Positions 42,656 through 51,802 of a DNA stretch of 64,000 bases are shown here, piece after piece. Numbering within the stretch: position 1 is the stretch's first letter; each line of letters begins with the position of its first letter. Position numbers and translations under genes: made by a program. Source of the stretch: Nonomuraea solani (lineage in GTDB: Bacteria; Actinomycetota; Actinomycetes; Streptosporangiales; Streptosporangiaceae); NCBI RefSeq assembly GCF_900108335.1, contig NZ_FNVT01000002.1, positions 985,620 through 1,049,619 of the forward strand, in the 5' to 3' direction. The notes beneath the pieces were generated by a model. That model did no database searches, was not told where the DNA came from, and was given only the letters and a program-made list of their open reading frames with translations.

Positions 42656-44080
42656 ATGACCGTGCTCGACAACCGGGTGGTGACCGAGGGCTCCGACCAG
42701 GAGCCCGCCGATCCCCGTGATCCCATCGTCCGCCTGACCGCGCTGCTCGACGAGGGCTCGCTGCGGCTCATCACCTCCGAAGACCAGAGCGGCGTCCTGG
42801 CCGCCATGGGCCGCGTCGAGGGTGTTCCCGTCGTCGCCTTCTGCAGTGACGCCCGCTTCCAGGGCGGCGCGATGGGCAGCGAGGGTTGCGAGCACATCGT
42901 GCACGCCTACGACGTGGCCGTCCGTGAACGGGTGCCGGTCATCGGGATCTGGCATTCCGGCGGTGCGCGACTCGCCGAAGGCGTCGAGTCGCTGCACGCC
43001 GTCGGCCGGGTCTTCGCCGCCATGACCAAGGCGTCCGGCGTGGTGCCGCAGATCTCCGTGGTCGTCGGCCCCGCCGCCGGCGGCGCCGCCTACGGTCCCG
43101 CGCTCACCGACCTCGTCATCCTGGCCGACTCCGGCCGCATCTTCGTCACGGGCCCCGACGTGGTCCGCAGCGTCACCGGCGAGAACGTCGACAGCGCCGC
43201 CCTGGGCGGCCCCGAGCCGCACAGCAAGCGCAGCGGCGTCGTGCACGTGATCACCAAGACGGAGACCGACGCCTACCTCAAGGCCCGGCAGCTCGCCGTG
43301 CTCCTCGGCCACCAGGGCCGGGTGCGCACCACCGAGATCGAGGAGACCGACTTCTCCTCGCTGCTGCCCGAGTCGGCGCGCCGCGCCTACGACGTCAAGC
43401 CGCTGGTCAACGGCCTGCTCGACGAGCCCGGCCTCGAACTGCACCCCAAGTGGGCGCCCAACATCGTCACCACGCTCGGCCGCCTCGGTGGCCGCACGGT
43501 CGGCGTGATCGCCAACAACCCGATGCGGCTCGGCGGCTGCCTCGACGCCACGTCGGCCGAGAAGGCCGCCCGGTTCGTCCGGATGTGCGATGCGTTCGGC
43601 GTTCCGCTGGTCGTCCTCGTGGACGTTCCCGGTTACCTGCCGGGTGTCGGGCAGGAGCACGACGGCGTGGTCCGGCGCGGCGCCAAGCTGCTGCACGCCT
43701 TCGCCGAGGCGTCGGTGCCGCGGGTCACGCTGGTGACGCGGAAGGCGTACGGCGGGGCGTACATCGCGATGAACTCCCGCGCGCTCGGCGCCACCAAGGT
43801 CTTCGCCTGGCCGACGACCGAGGTCGCGGTCATGGGCGCGGTGGCCGCGGTGCGCATCCTCAAGCGGCGCGTGCTGGCGGCCGCGCCCGAGGAGGAGCGG
43901 GCCGAGCTGGAGCAGCGTCTGGCCGAGGAGCACGAGAAGCTCGCCGGTGGGCTCACGCGGGCGCAGGAGCTGGGGGTCATCGACGAGGTGATCAAGCCGG
44001 CGGAGACGCGTGGCGCGATCGCCAAGGTCCTCGCCCAGGCCACCCCGGCCAGGGGCGCCCACGGCAACATCCCGCTCTAG
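42656..44080 (+). CDS. accD: Acyl-CoA carboxylase beta subunit (AccD6-type)
   Basis: A 474-residue biotin-dependent carboxyltransferase. The N-terminal half has VVAFCSDARFQGGAMGSEG and WHSGGARLAEGVESLHAVGR; the C-terminal half has LVDVPGYLPGVGQEHDGVVR and VTRKAYGGAYIAMNSRALGA. The length and the location at the end of a FAS-II operon match AccD6 of M. tuberculosis (473 aa, after kasB). It should make malonyl-CoA from acetyl-CoA with a biotinylated alpha subunit encoded elsewhere. It starts on the base after the fabF stop and is followed by a strong terminator. Confidence 0.92.
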   Translation: MTVLDNRVVTEGSDQEPADPRDPIVRLTALLDEGSLRLITSEDQSGVLAAMGRVEGVPVVAFCSDARFQGGAMGSEGCEHIVHAYDVAVRERVPVIGIWHSGGARLAEGVESLHAVGRVFAAMTKASGVVPQISVVVGPAAGGAAYGPALTDLVILADSGRIFVTGPDVVRSVTGENVDSAALGGPEPHSKRSGVVHVITKTETDAYLKARQLAVLLGHQGRVRTTEIEETDFSSLLPESARRAYDVKPLVNGLLDEPGLELHPKWAPNIVTTLGRLGGRTVGVIANNPMRLGGCLDATSAEKAARFVRMCDAFGVPLVVLVDVPGYLPGVGQEHDGVVRRGAKLLHAFAEASVPRVTLVTRKAYGGAYIAMNSRALGATKVFAWPTTEVAVMGAVAAVRILKRRVLAAAPEEERAELEQRLAEEHEKLAGGLTRAQELGVIDEVIKPAETRGAIAKVLAQATPARGAHGNIPL

Positions 44081-44090
44081 ACGGACACAC

Positions 44091-44126
44091 GGAAGGCCCC
44101 GCACCTGCTTCGGTGCGGGGCCTTCC
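44091..44126 (+). terminator. Intrinsic terminator of the fab operon
   Basis: A perfect 15-bp stem (GGAAGGCCCCGCACC and complement) with a 6-nt loop TGCTTC, 10 bp after the accD stop. Confidence 0.9.
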
Positions 44127-44254
44127 GCCGTTCCGGGGTCTTCCGGCCGTACGAAGTGGCGGTTCCGGGGCGGGGCGAGGGCCGCGGCTTCCTGGCGCAC
44201 CGGCGCGCGAGCACGGCGATCATGCCATCCGTACGTCCGCGCCTGGAAAGGGAG

Positions 44255-44749
44255 TCAGACGGCGGCGTGCAGCCAGCGGACGGGGGCGCCGTCGCCCGCG
44301 TAGCGGAACGGCTCCAGCTCCTCGTCCCACGGCCGGCCGAGCATCTTGTCCAGCTCGTCCTCCAGGACGCACCGCCCCTGGGCGGCCATCATCATCGCGG
44401 CGCGCAGCCGGTCTTCCGGGACCATGATGTCACCGGCCGCGCCGATCACCGCCGTGTACGCGCCGAGCGTCGGCGTGTAGGCATGCCGGGACCCGTCAAC
44501 GCCGGGTGAGGCGTCCTCGGTGATCTCGAACCTGAGGCGCTGCCAGCCCATGAGCGAGGAGGCGATGGCCGCCGCGATCCCCGCGCGGCCTTCCCATTCC
44601 GCCTGTGCGCGCACGACGTTGGGCGCGGCGGGTTGCGGAGTCCACGTCAGATCTACGGGCACGCCAAGGACACCCGCGACTGCCCATTCGATGTGAGGGC
44701 ACAGCGCGGGCTGAGCCGAGTGGACGTAAAGGACGCCACGAGCAGACAC
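44255..44749 (-). CDS. DUF3145 family protein
   Basis: A 164-residue protein with GGGAGG before the GTG start. Family blocks are RGVLYVHSAQPALCPHIEWA, AQAEWEGRAGIAAAIASSLM, GWQRLRFEITEDAS and GRPWDEELEPFRYAGDGAPV. DUF3145 proteins lie next to the fab operon in many actinomycetes. The function is unknown. Confidence 0.9.
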   Translation of the reverse strand: MSARGVLYVHSAQPALCPHIEWAVAGVLGVPVDLTWTPQPAAPNVVRAQAEWEGRAGIAAAIASSLMGWQRLRFEITEDASPGVDGSRHAYTPTLGAYTAVIGAAGDIMVPEDRLRAAMMMAAQGRCVLEDELDKMLGRPWDEELEPFRYAGDGAPVRWLHAAV

Positions 44750-44889
44750 CGGACCTCCCGTTTCGGTACGAGGTGCGCCTTCCCCAACGGCCTCGTATCG
44801 GGATGATCACAAGTGACTAGGGAGAGACTACCGTCGGTCGCCACCCGGCACCAGTGCAGGGCCATACCAAGTTGGTGCGGGAGTGGCGC

Positions 44890-45939
44890 GTGACAGCTCG
44901 TCTCCATGGGGATACATACCCGCTCATGGAAATCCAATCAGTCGGCGAAGCGTTCATCCGCCCAGGTCAGCTACTGGCCGATCGGACGGCGCTCTCCGCC
45001 GCGTCGCGCTGGACCCAGGCGGTCTCCGAGGCGGACGGCGTCTGCGTCATCCACCTCTCGGCGGGCGTCGACCCCTGCGAGGTCACCGCCGATCTCCGCG
45101 GTCAGGGCCTGCGGGCCTCGCCCAACCACGTGCTGCGCGGCCAGCCCCTGTGGTTCGGCGGTCCGGCGTCCCGGGTCTTCCCCGCCCCGCCCGTCGGCTT
45201 CAAGCAGGGCCGGTCCCGCTCCGACGTGGTCGTCGGCCTGCTCGACACCGGCGTCGCCAAGCATCCGTGGTGGGCGGGCAGCGACTGGTACGGCCGTCTC
45301 GGCCCTGACGACGCCGACGCGACCGAGGGGACGCAGGCCGGTCACGGCACGTTCATCGCCGGCCTGCTGGCGCGGCAGGCGCCGGGCGTGTCGCTGCGCC
45401 CGCACCGGGTGCTCGACGGCGACGGCCTCGCCGACGAGGCGTCCGTCGTACGCGTCCTGCACCGCCTGCGCGGCAACCCCCCGCAGGTGCTCAACCTGTC
45501 CTTCGGCGGCCACACCTTCGACGACCGGCCGCCGCCCCTGCTGGGCGACGCCATCGGCGCGCTGACCCAGACGGTGACGGTCGCCTGCGCGGGCAACACC
45601 GGCTCGGACCGGCCGTTCTGGCCCGCCGCGCTCCCCTGCGTGATCGGCGTGGGGGCCCTGGACGCCGGCCTGCAGGACCGGGCGCCCTACTCCGGCCACG
45701 GCACCTGGGTCGACGCGTGTGCCAGGGGCGACTGGCTGACCAGCAGCTATCTCGAAACGGGAGACTTCGCCGGCTACGCCGCGTGGAGCGGCACCTCCTT
45801 CTCCACCGCCCTGGTGGCCGGGGCCATCGCCCACGCGGCCAGGGACGAGCCCGCGAGGCGGGCGGCCGACCGGCTCCTTGACTCTGAGGAGACCCGGCAA
45901 ATTCCGGATCTGGGAGTTCTCGTCCCGGCGAATCTGTAG
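44890..45939 (+). CDS. Cytoplasmic subtilisin-like serine protease (S8)
   Basis: A 349-residue subtilase with a complete triad: Asp119 in VVVGLLDTGVAKH, His152 in GTQAGHGTFIAGLLA and Ser303 in AWSGTSFSTALVAG. The oxyanion Asn is in VTVACAGNTGSD. There is no signal peptide or propeptide-like secretion signal, so it probably acts inside the cell. The first ~100 residues (FIRPGQLLADRTALSAASRW) form an extra N-terminal domain. The GTG at 44890 with GGGAG upstream is preferred to earlier in-frame starts. It leads a run of four same-strand genes with a sigma factor, a small protein and a CHAT protease. Confidence 0.85.
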   Translation: MTARLHGDTYPLMEIQSVGEAFIRPGQLLADRTALSAASRWTQAVSEADGVCVIHLSAGVDPCEVTADLRGQGLRASPNHVLRGQPLWFGGPASRVFPAPPVGFKQGRSRSDVVVGLLDTGVAKHPWWAGSDWYGRLGPDDADATEGTQAGHGTFIAGLLARQAPGVSLRPHRVLDGDGLADEASVVRVLHRLRGNPPQVLNLSFGGHTFDDRPPPLLGDAIGALTQTVTVACAGNTGSDRPFWPAALPCVIGVGALDAGLQDRAPYSGHGTWVDACARGDWLTSSYLETGDFAGYAAWSGTSFSTALVAGAIAHAARDEPARRAADRLLDSEETRQIPDLGVLVPANL

Positions 45940-46011
45940 AGTTCACTCACAGTCCCCGGTCAATCACGAGGAGGCATGATCGCCTTCCCGTGCCGGACGA
46001 AAGGAGGCCGC

Positions 46012-46539
46012 GTGCGCGACTCGGCGGAGCTGCTCGTAGCCGCGGCCGGCGGCGATCATTCGGCCTGGGACGAGCTCGTGGCCAGGTTCGGGCCGCACAT
46101 GTGGGCCGTCGCCCGCGCGTGCGGCCTGAGCCCCGCCGACGCGGCGGACGCGGTCCAGGGTTCCTGGCTGCGCCTGGTCCAGCATCTCCAGAGCATCAGG
46201 GATCCCTCGGCGGTAGGAGGCTGGCTCATGACGACCGTCCGCCGTGAGTCCCTCCTGCTGCTGCGGAAGGAGCGCTCCGGCGTCTTCGTCCCCGAGATCG
46301 TCGAGGACCCCGACCCGGCGGCCGCCGTCCTGGAGGCCGACGGCCGGCGCCTGCTCTGGCAGACGGTCTCCACGTTGCAAGAACCCTGCCGCTCACTCCT
46401 CCAGCTGGTCGCGATCGATCTTGGGAACCAGCAGGTGGCGTCACGGCTCGCCCTGCCCGTGGGCAGCGTCGGCCCGACCAAGGCCCGCTGCCTGGAAAAA
46501 CTGCGCACTCTGATCTCGCTACAGGAGACGGCGCAATGA
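46012..46539 (+). CDS. ECF-like sigma-70 family factor
   Basis: A 175-residue sigma factor preceded by a near-perfect AAAGGAGG. Region 2 is GDHSAWDELVARFGPHMWAV to AVGGWLMTTVRRESLLLLRK. Region 4 is TLQEPCRSLLQLVAIDLGNQ to VGSVGPTKARCLEKLRTL. There is no anti-sigma gene of a known type beside it. Instead the next gene overlaps its stop (ATGA) and encodes a small protein, followed by a TPR-CHAT protease. It probably directs transcription of a small regulon in response to that module. Confidence 0.88.
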   Translation: MRDSAELLVAAAGGDHSAWDELVARFGPHMWAVARACGLSPADAADAVQGSWLRLVQHLQSIRDPSAVGGWLMTTVRRESLLLLRKERSGVFVPEIVEDPDPAAAVLEADGRRLLWQTVSTLQEPCRSLLQLVAIDLGNQQVASRLALPVGSVGPTKARCLEKLRTLISLQETAQ

Positions 46540-46982
46540 TCAATGACGATTATTTTCTGGCCGCACTCCGGCTGGCCACCGGGAACGATCCGATTCCGAG
46601 TCAGGTGTCCGCGGCCGCGCGTGACGTCTACGGGCTCCGGGTCCCCAGCGCGGTGACCGCCGTTCCCGCCGAGTGCGCCGCGATCCGCGGCGTGCGCGAC
46701 GACGACGGATCCCACCTGGTGCGCTTCGTCGCGGCCGGTCTCACCTTCGAACTCGAGGTGACGGAGGGAGACGGGCTCATCGATGTCGCGGGACAGGTTT
46801 TCCCCTACCCGGGAGAGGGCGCCCTCGTCGATGTACGAACTCCTCATCTCACCCTGACCCGGCGGGTCACCGGCACCGGCCACTTCGCCGCCACCGGCCT
46901 GCCGCCCGGCTGGCTCAGCGTGGTGTGCCATCGGCCCGGTCACGCACCCGTACAGACCGCTTGGGTGCGCATCCGGCCCTGA
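46536..46982 (+). CDS. Small protein between sigma factor and CHAT protease
   Basis: A 148-residue protein. The N-terminus is helical (MINDDYFLAALRLATGNDPI). The C-terminal ~90 residues look like two beta sandwiches (HLVRFVAAGLTFELEVTEGD; VDVRTPHLTLTRRVTGTGHF; AATGLPPGWLSVVCHRPG), similar in outline to carboxypeptidase-regulatory domains. No membrane segment is seen. The start overlaps the sigma stop. I do not recognise the family. Position suggests a sigma-binding partner, anti-sigma or protease substrate, but this is inference. Confidence 0.7.
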   Translation: MINDDYFLAALRLATGNDPIPSQVSAAARDVYGLRVPSAVTAVPAECAAIRGVRDDDGSHLVRFVAAGLTFELEVTEGDGLIDVAGQVFPYPGEGALVDVRTPHLTLTRRVTGTGHFAATGLPPGWLSVVCHRPGHAPVQTAWVRIRP

Positions 46983-47016
46983 CCCGCCACCGCAAGATCT
47001 CGACCAAGGCCAGCCG

Positions 47017-49542
47017 ATGAGCGCAACACCGGATGACCAGGACGCGTCCTGCGACCTCGGCCCCCTCGCCAGGGCGGCCGAGGCCGCCATGATGCGCGCG
47101 CTGATCGACCCCGACCACGCCATGCGGGCCGGCAAGATCATCCTGGAGAGCGCCCATCGTGCCGGCGACCTGGAGGCCCGGGTCATGGCGCTCAGGGCGA
47201 TGGCGCTGGCCGCCCGCGAGCTGGGCGACCTCGAAGGCGCCGAGCAGCACCTGCGCGCGGCCATCGGCACGCCGGGAGCCCCTCCCGTGCGTCTGGCGCA
47301 GGCCCGGCTCTCCCTCGTCACCGTACGCACCGAGCGCGGCCACCCGTTGCAGGCCCTGCGCGTGGCGGCGCTGGCCTGGGCCTACCTCGCCCCGCTCGAC
47401 CGCGCCAAGCTCGACACCCAGCGCGCGGTCGCGCTCGCCCATCTGGGCCGCTACCAGGAGGCCATCGCCTCCTGCGACCGGGCGCTACGGGCCCTCGTGA
47501 CCGCGCCGGGCACCATCGACGACCGCAGGTTCCTGGCCGGCGGGCTGCTCAACCGCGGCCTCATCCACTCCTACCGCGGCGACTGGGACGCCGCCATGCG
47601 CGACCTCACCGCCTGCCTGCAGATCTCCAGCCACTCCGGGCTGCGGCACCTGGCCCGGCTGTCGGCCGCCAACCTGCCCTTCCTGGCGGTGCGGCGGGGC
47701 GACCTCGCCGGGGCGTTCAAGCACTACCGCGAGGCTGAAGACACCCTGTTCGGCTATCCCGAGCGGCTGGCCACGATGCGGGCCGACTTCGCCGGCGCCC
47801 TGCTGGCGGCGCATCTGCCGGGTGAGGCCAGGGCGATGCTGAGCCTGGCCGTACCCGATCTGGAGGCGTCGGGCGCCTACGTCGCGCTGGCCGAGGCGCG
47901 GCTGAAGCTGGCCCAGGTGGAGCTGCTGACCGGCGACCCGCACCGGGCCAGGCAGGTGGCCGAGCAGGCGGCGGGCGAGCTGGCCGCGCAGGAGCGGATG
48001 TCGTGGCTGCCGCTGGCCAGGGAGGTGGTCCTGCGCTCGCGGCTGGCGCTCGAACCCGTCACGCCCGAGCTGGTCGCCGAGCTGATCGCGTGCGCCGACG
48101 AGCTGGAGGACGGGTTCGCCCACCGGGCGGGCTCGGCGGCGCTGCGGCTGGCGGCGGCCGAGGCGGCGCTCGCCGTCGACGACCACCCGACGGCCTCGGC
48201 GCAGCTCGCCCGGCTCACCCGGCACGCCGAGCGGCGCGAGCGGTGGATGCCGGCCGGCACCCGGCTGACCTCGCTGGCCTCCGAGCCGCAGGCCAGGCAG
48301 CTCGCGCAGGCGTCGCAGATCCCGGTGCCGGTGCGGCAGCACGCGCTCGCGCTGCAAGCGTCCCTGCAGGAGGACGTCACGGGGGCCTTCCGCGCGGTGC
48401 ACGACGGGCTGGCGGAGGTGAGCGGGCGGGTGGAGACGTTCGAGGACCCGTCGCTGCGCGCCCACGCGGCCCGGGCCGGGGAGCAGCTCGCGGCGTTCGG
48501 GCTGGGGCTGGCGGTGCGCGACGGGTGCGCGGACGAGGTGTTCGAGTGGGCCGAGCGGTGGCGGGCGGTGGCGGCTCCCGCGCACGCCTGCTCGCTGGTC
48601 GATCCGGGCCGCGTACGCGCCGAGCTGGGGCACGGCGCCCTGGTCGAGTTCGTGGCCGACCAGGACACGCTGCTGGCCGTGCTGGTCGCCGACGAGCGGA
48701 CCGTGCTGCGGCGGCTGGGCGGCATGCGGCAGGTCGGGGAGGCGATCGTACGACTGCGCTACGCGCTGCGGCGGCAGGGGGCCCCGCACGACGTGGAGGC
48801 CGCGGCCGTCGAGGTCGAACGCCTGGTGCTGCGGCCGCTGGCGCCCGAGCTGGGCGACCGGCCGCTGGTGGTGGTGCCGGTGGGCGCGCTGCACACGCTG
48901 CCCTGGGGGGCGTTGCCGTGCCTGCGCGAGCGGCCGGTGAGCGTGGCCGCGAGCGCGGCCGCCTGGGTGCGGGCCCGGCAGCAGCGCGTGGCCCGCTCGG
49001 GCGGGCCCGTCTCGGTGGTGGCGGCGGCCGGGCCCGCGCTGGCGCACGCGCACGCCGAGGTGGCGCACGTGCTGTCCTGCCATCGGGGCGGGCGCGAGGT
49101 GCCCGGGCGGATCGAGACGGTGCTGGAGGCGCTGGGGACGGCGGACGTGGTGCACCTGGCGGCGCACGGGGTGTTCCACGCGCGCAGCCCGCTGGTGTCG
49201 GGGATCACGCTGGAGGACGGGTCGCTGATGGCGTACGACCTGCTGGACCTGGGGCGGGCGGCCGGGCTGGTGGTGTTGTCGGCGTGCAATTCGGGCATGT
49301 CGCGGACACCGATGGAGGGGGCACCGCTGGGGTTGCCGGGGACGTTCCTGGCCAAGGGGTCGTCGTGCGTGATCGCGGGCCTGGTGCCGGTGCGGGACGA
49401 GTCGGCGCGGGCGCTGATGAGCACCTTCCACGAGCTGGTGGCGTCAGGGCAGGCGCCGGACGCGGCGCTGGCCCTGGCGGCCGCCAAGACGGGCGAGCTG
49501 GGCTTCTCGTGCTTCGGCGCCGGCGACGGAGCCCTCTACTGA
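47017..49542 (+). CDS. TPR-CHAT caspase-like protease
   Basis: An 841-residue protein. Residues ~20-400 are TPR-like helical repeats (VMALRAMALAARELGDLEGA, AVALAHLGRYQEAIASCDRA). Residues ~560-841 form a CHAT domain (caspase family). The catalytic dyad is His717 in VVHLAAHGVFHARSP and Cys757 in LVVLSACNSGMSRTP. TPR-CHAT proteins cleave protein targets when a signal is sensed by the TPR part; Craspase of type III-E CRISPR is the best-known example. It is the last gene of the subtilase-sigma-small-protein run. Its end overlaps the convergent sulfurtransferase gene by 7 bp. Confidence 0.88.
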   Translation: MSATPDDQDASCDLGPLARAAEAAMMRALIDPDHAMRAGKIILESAHRAGDLEARVMALRAMALAARELGDLEGAEQHLRAAIGTPGAPPVRLAQARLSLVTVRTERGHPLQALRVAALAWAYLAPLDRAKLDTQRAVALAHLGRYQEAIASCDRALRALVTAPGTIDDRRFLAGGLLNRGLIHSYRGDWDAAMRDLTACLQISSHSGLRHLARLSAANLPFLAVRRGDLAGAFKHYREAEDTLFGYPERLATMRADFAGALLAAHLPGEARAMLSLAVPDLEASGAYVALAEARLKLAQVELLTGDPHRARQVAEQAAGELAAQERMSWLPLAREVVLRSRLALEPVTPELVAELIACADELEDGFAHRAGSAALRLAAAEAALAVDDHPTASAQLARLTRHAERRERWMPAGTRLTSLASEPQARQLAQASQIPVPVRQHALALQASLQEDVTGAFRAVHDGLAEVSGRVETFEDPSLRAHAARAGEQLAAFGLGLAVRDGCADEVFEWAERWRAVAAPAHACSLVDPGRVRAELGHGALVEFVADQDTLLAVLVADERTVLRRLGGMRQVGEAIVRLRYALRRQGAPHDVEAAAVEVERLVLRPLAPELGDRPLVVVPVGALHTLPWGALPCLRERPVSVAASAAAWVRARQQRVARSGGPVSVVAAAGPALAHAHAEVAHVLSCHRGGREVPGRIETVLEALGTADVVHLAAHGVFHARSPLVSGITLEDGSLMAYDLLDLGRAAGLVVLSACNSGMSRTPMEGAPLGLPGTFLAKGSSCVIAGLVPVRDESARALMSTFHELVASGQAPDAALALAAAKTGELGFSCFGAGDGALY

Positions 49543-50354
49543 CCTGTCGCCACCGGCCTTGACGGGTCCGCCACCCAGTTCGACCAGGAGCCCACGTAGA
49601 GGGCCGCCGGGATGCCCGCCACCTCCAGGGCCAGCACCTCGTGGGCGGCCGTCACGCCCGAGCCGCAGTACGCGCCGGTCGGGGCTCCTTCGCGGACGCC
49701 CAGGTCCGTGAAGTGGGTGCGGAGGGTGGCGGAGGGCAGGAATCTGCCGTCGGGGCCCACGTTCTGCGTGGTCGGGGCGCTGATCGCGCCGGGGACGTGG
49801 CCGGCCACCGGGTCGACCGGCTCCACCTCGCCCCGGTAGCGTTCGGCGGCCCGGGCGTCAAGGAGCGTGCCCTCCGCCGCCAGGGTCGCGGCCTCGCCGG
49901 CCGTCAGGGTGGGCATGGCGCCGGGGCGGGCGGTGAAGTCGCCCTCCCGCAGCTCGGGAACGTCCCTGGTGACGGGGAGACCTGCCGCGGTCCAGGCGGG
50001 GAGGCCGCCGTCGAGGACGTGGACCCGCCGGTGGCCGTAGTAGCGGAGCACCCACCAGGCCCGGGCGGCGACCGTGGAGGCGGCGTCGTCGTAGACCACC
50101 ACCGGGCGGTCGTCCGAGACACCCAGGCGGCGCATCGCGGCCTGGAACGCCTCCGCGCCGGGGAGCGGGTGGCGACCGGCCTCGCCGGGCGAGGCCGCCA
50201 GATCGGTGTCGAGGTCGCAGTAGACGGCGCCCTCGATGTGGCCCTCGCGGTAGGACTCCGCCCCGGGCGGGCCGCCGAGCCGCCAGCGCACGTCGAGCAC
50301 GGTCGCCCCGTCGAGGGCGGCCAACTCGGCAGGGGTGATCAGCGGGCTCGTCAC
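49536..50354 (-). CDS. sseA: Sulfurtransferase (two rhodanese domains)
   Basis: A 272-residue protein: inactive N-terminal rhodanese domain (TVLDVRWRLGGPPGAESYRE; VVVYDDAASTVAARAWWVL) and active C-terminal domain with Cys in GAYCGSGVTAAHEVLALE. The loop CGSGVT matches 3-mercaptopyruvate sulfurtransferases better than thiosulfate enzymes. It moves sulfane sulfur to cyanide or a thiol acceptor. The GTG start has GGAGG upstream and overlaps the stop of the phosphodiesterase gene (GTGA). Confidence 0.88.
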   Translation of the reverse strand: MTSPLITPAELAALDGATVLDVRWRLGGPPGAESYREGHIEGAVYCDLDTDLAASPGEAGRHPLPGAEAFQAAMRRLGVSDDRPVVVYDDAASTVAARAWWVLRYYGHRRVHVLDGGLPAWTAAGLPVTRDVPELREGDFTARPGAMPTLTAGEAATLAAEGTLLDARAAERYRGEVEPVDPVAGHVPGAISAPTTQNVGPDGRFLPSATLRTHFTDLGVREGAPTGAYCGSGVTAAHEVLALEVAGIPAALYVGSWSNWVADPSRPVATGQ

Positions 50355-51460
50355 GTGCGTACCTCCAGAAGCGGGACGTGCTGTTCGGCGGGCGTCAGCG
50401 AACCGTGGTAGCCGGTGAACAGCGCCTCGAACGGGTGGGTCGCCGAGGCGGTGATGGCCAGGTCGGTGTGCGGCACGGCCACGACGTCGCCGATGCGCTC
50501 CAGCCAGGCGTCGCGCACGCGCGGCCCGAACCAGCCCGACTCGACGGCCTCCTCCCTGGACACGACCCACGCCTTGTCGCGCAGGGTCGCGCGCCAGGAC
50601 TCCAGCACCTGCTTCGCGGCTCCAGGACGGGCGTACACGTGCCTGGCCCTGGCCTCCCCGCCGAGCAGGGCGACGCCTTCGGCCAGCTCGGGGACGCTCT
50701 CCGCGTCGATCTTCTCGGTGGCGTTGACCATGCCGTGGTCGGCGGTGATGTAGAGGGCCGAGCCGGGCGGGAGGCCCTCGGCGATGCGCTGGGCCATGTC
50801 GTCGACGATGGCGAGCTGGCGCAGCCAATCGTCGCCGCCCCAGCCGACCATGTGGCCCATGGCATCCAGGTCGCCGTAGTAGACCGTGACGTGGGCGGGC
50901 CGCTCGCGCATCGCCTCGTGGACGCGGGCGACGCGCTCGTCGACGGTTTCGGCGGAGGCGTAGCGGACGCCGCGGTAGACGGCCTGGGTCAGCCCGGTGC
51001 CCTCGAACTCGGCGGGGGCGACGTAGACGGACTGGATGCCGGCCTCGGCGGCGCGCTGGTAGACGGTCGTGGCGGGCTGCCACTCCTCGGGGTCCATGAC
51101 CTGGTGGCCGGGCAGGGTCCAGCGCAGGCAGTTGAACAGGTGCCCGGTGCCCGGCACGGCGAGCATGAGGCCCAGCATGCCGTGCTCGCCCGGCGTCAGG
51201 CCCGTGCCCAGGGAGCAGAGGCTGGTGACGGTGGTGGCGGGGAATCCGGCGGTCAGGGTGCGGCCCGCCAGCCCGGACAGGAACGGCGCGGCCTCGGGAT
51301 GGGCGCGCAGCAGGTCGGCGCCCAGGCCGTCGACCAGGAACAGGCAGACCCGGTCGGCGGGCTCCAGGGCGAGCGCGTTGGGGCCGCGCAGGCCCAGCGC
51401 GGCCAGCAGCGAGTCGGGCAGATCCGTGAGTGATCCGCCGCCGTATCCCGGCGTCAGCAT
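50351..51460 (-). CDS. Alkaline-phosphatase-superfamily phosphodiesterase/pyrophosphatase
   Basis: A 369-residue protein with the nucleotide pyrophosphatase/phosphodiesterase pattern: VCLFLVDGLGADLLRA, nucleophile Thr in FPATTVTSLCSLGTG, metal ligands in VYYGDLDAMGHMVGWGG and YITADHGMVNATEK, and a late His in VAVPHTDLAI. There is no signal peptide. It should hydrolyse phosphodiesters or phosphonates with two metal ions; substrate unknown. It is coupled to the sulfurtransferase gene downstream. Confidence 0.85.
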   Translation of the reverse strand: MLTPGYGGGSLTDLPDSLLAALGLRGPNALALEPADRVCLFLVDGLGADLLRAHPEAAPFLSGLAGRTLTAGFPATTVTSLCSLGTGLTPGEHGMLGLMLAVPGTGHLFNCLRWTLPGHQVMDPEEWQPATTVYQRAAEAGIQSVYVAPAEFEGTGLTQAVYRGVRYASAETVDERVARVHEAMRERPAHVTVYYGDLDAMGHMVGWGGDDWLRQLAIVDDMAQRIAEGLPPGSALYITADHGMVNATEKIDAESVPELAEGVALLGGEARARHVYARPGAAKQVLESWRATLRDKAWVVSREEAVESGWFGPRVRDAWLERIGDVVAVPHTDLAITASATHPFEALFTGYHGSLTPAEQHVPLLEVRT

Positions 51461-51802
51461 GGCGCTCAGTGTAGCCCTCCGCGATCTCCCACCCCCGATC
51501 ACCTGGTCACATGGCGCGGATCGTCAGGGAGCGCTTGATGTCCGGCAGGGAGTCGATGATCACGATCACCACCACCGCCGCCGGCAGACGCGTCATCATG
51601 GCCCGGTCTCCGCTCGCTCCAGGAGGGCGGCGATCGCGCTGTCCCAGGTCGACAGCGCGTTACGGGACTTGAAGCGCTGCAGGGCGTCGAGGGTGCCGGG
51701 CCCGAAGCGGCTGGGGTCGGGAGGGGCTGGGGCCTGGAGGGGGCGGGTGTTCCGGAAGGGCCGGGTGTCAGGAGGGGGTGGGTCTGCGGGGGAAGGCCGG
51801 GG
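51461..51802. other. Region with coding-like fragments, no supported gene
   Basis: On the minus strand, just after the DUF5998 stop and in the same frame, an open stretch ends in FGPGTLDALQRFKSRNALST and WDSAIAALLERAETGP. It has no ATG, GTG or TTG start. Its stop overlaps a 30-codon frame (MMTRLPAAVVVIVIIDSLPD) with a hydrophobic core. These may be a decayed gene or short coupled peptides. I cannot support either firmly. Confidence 0.35.
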
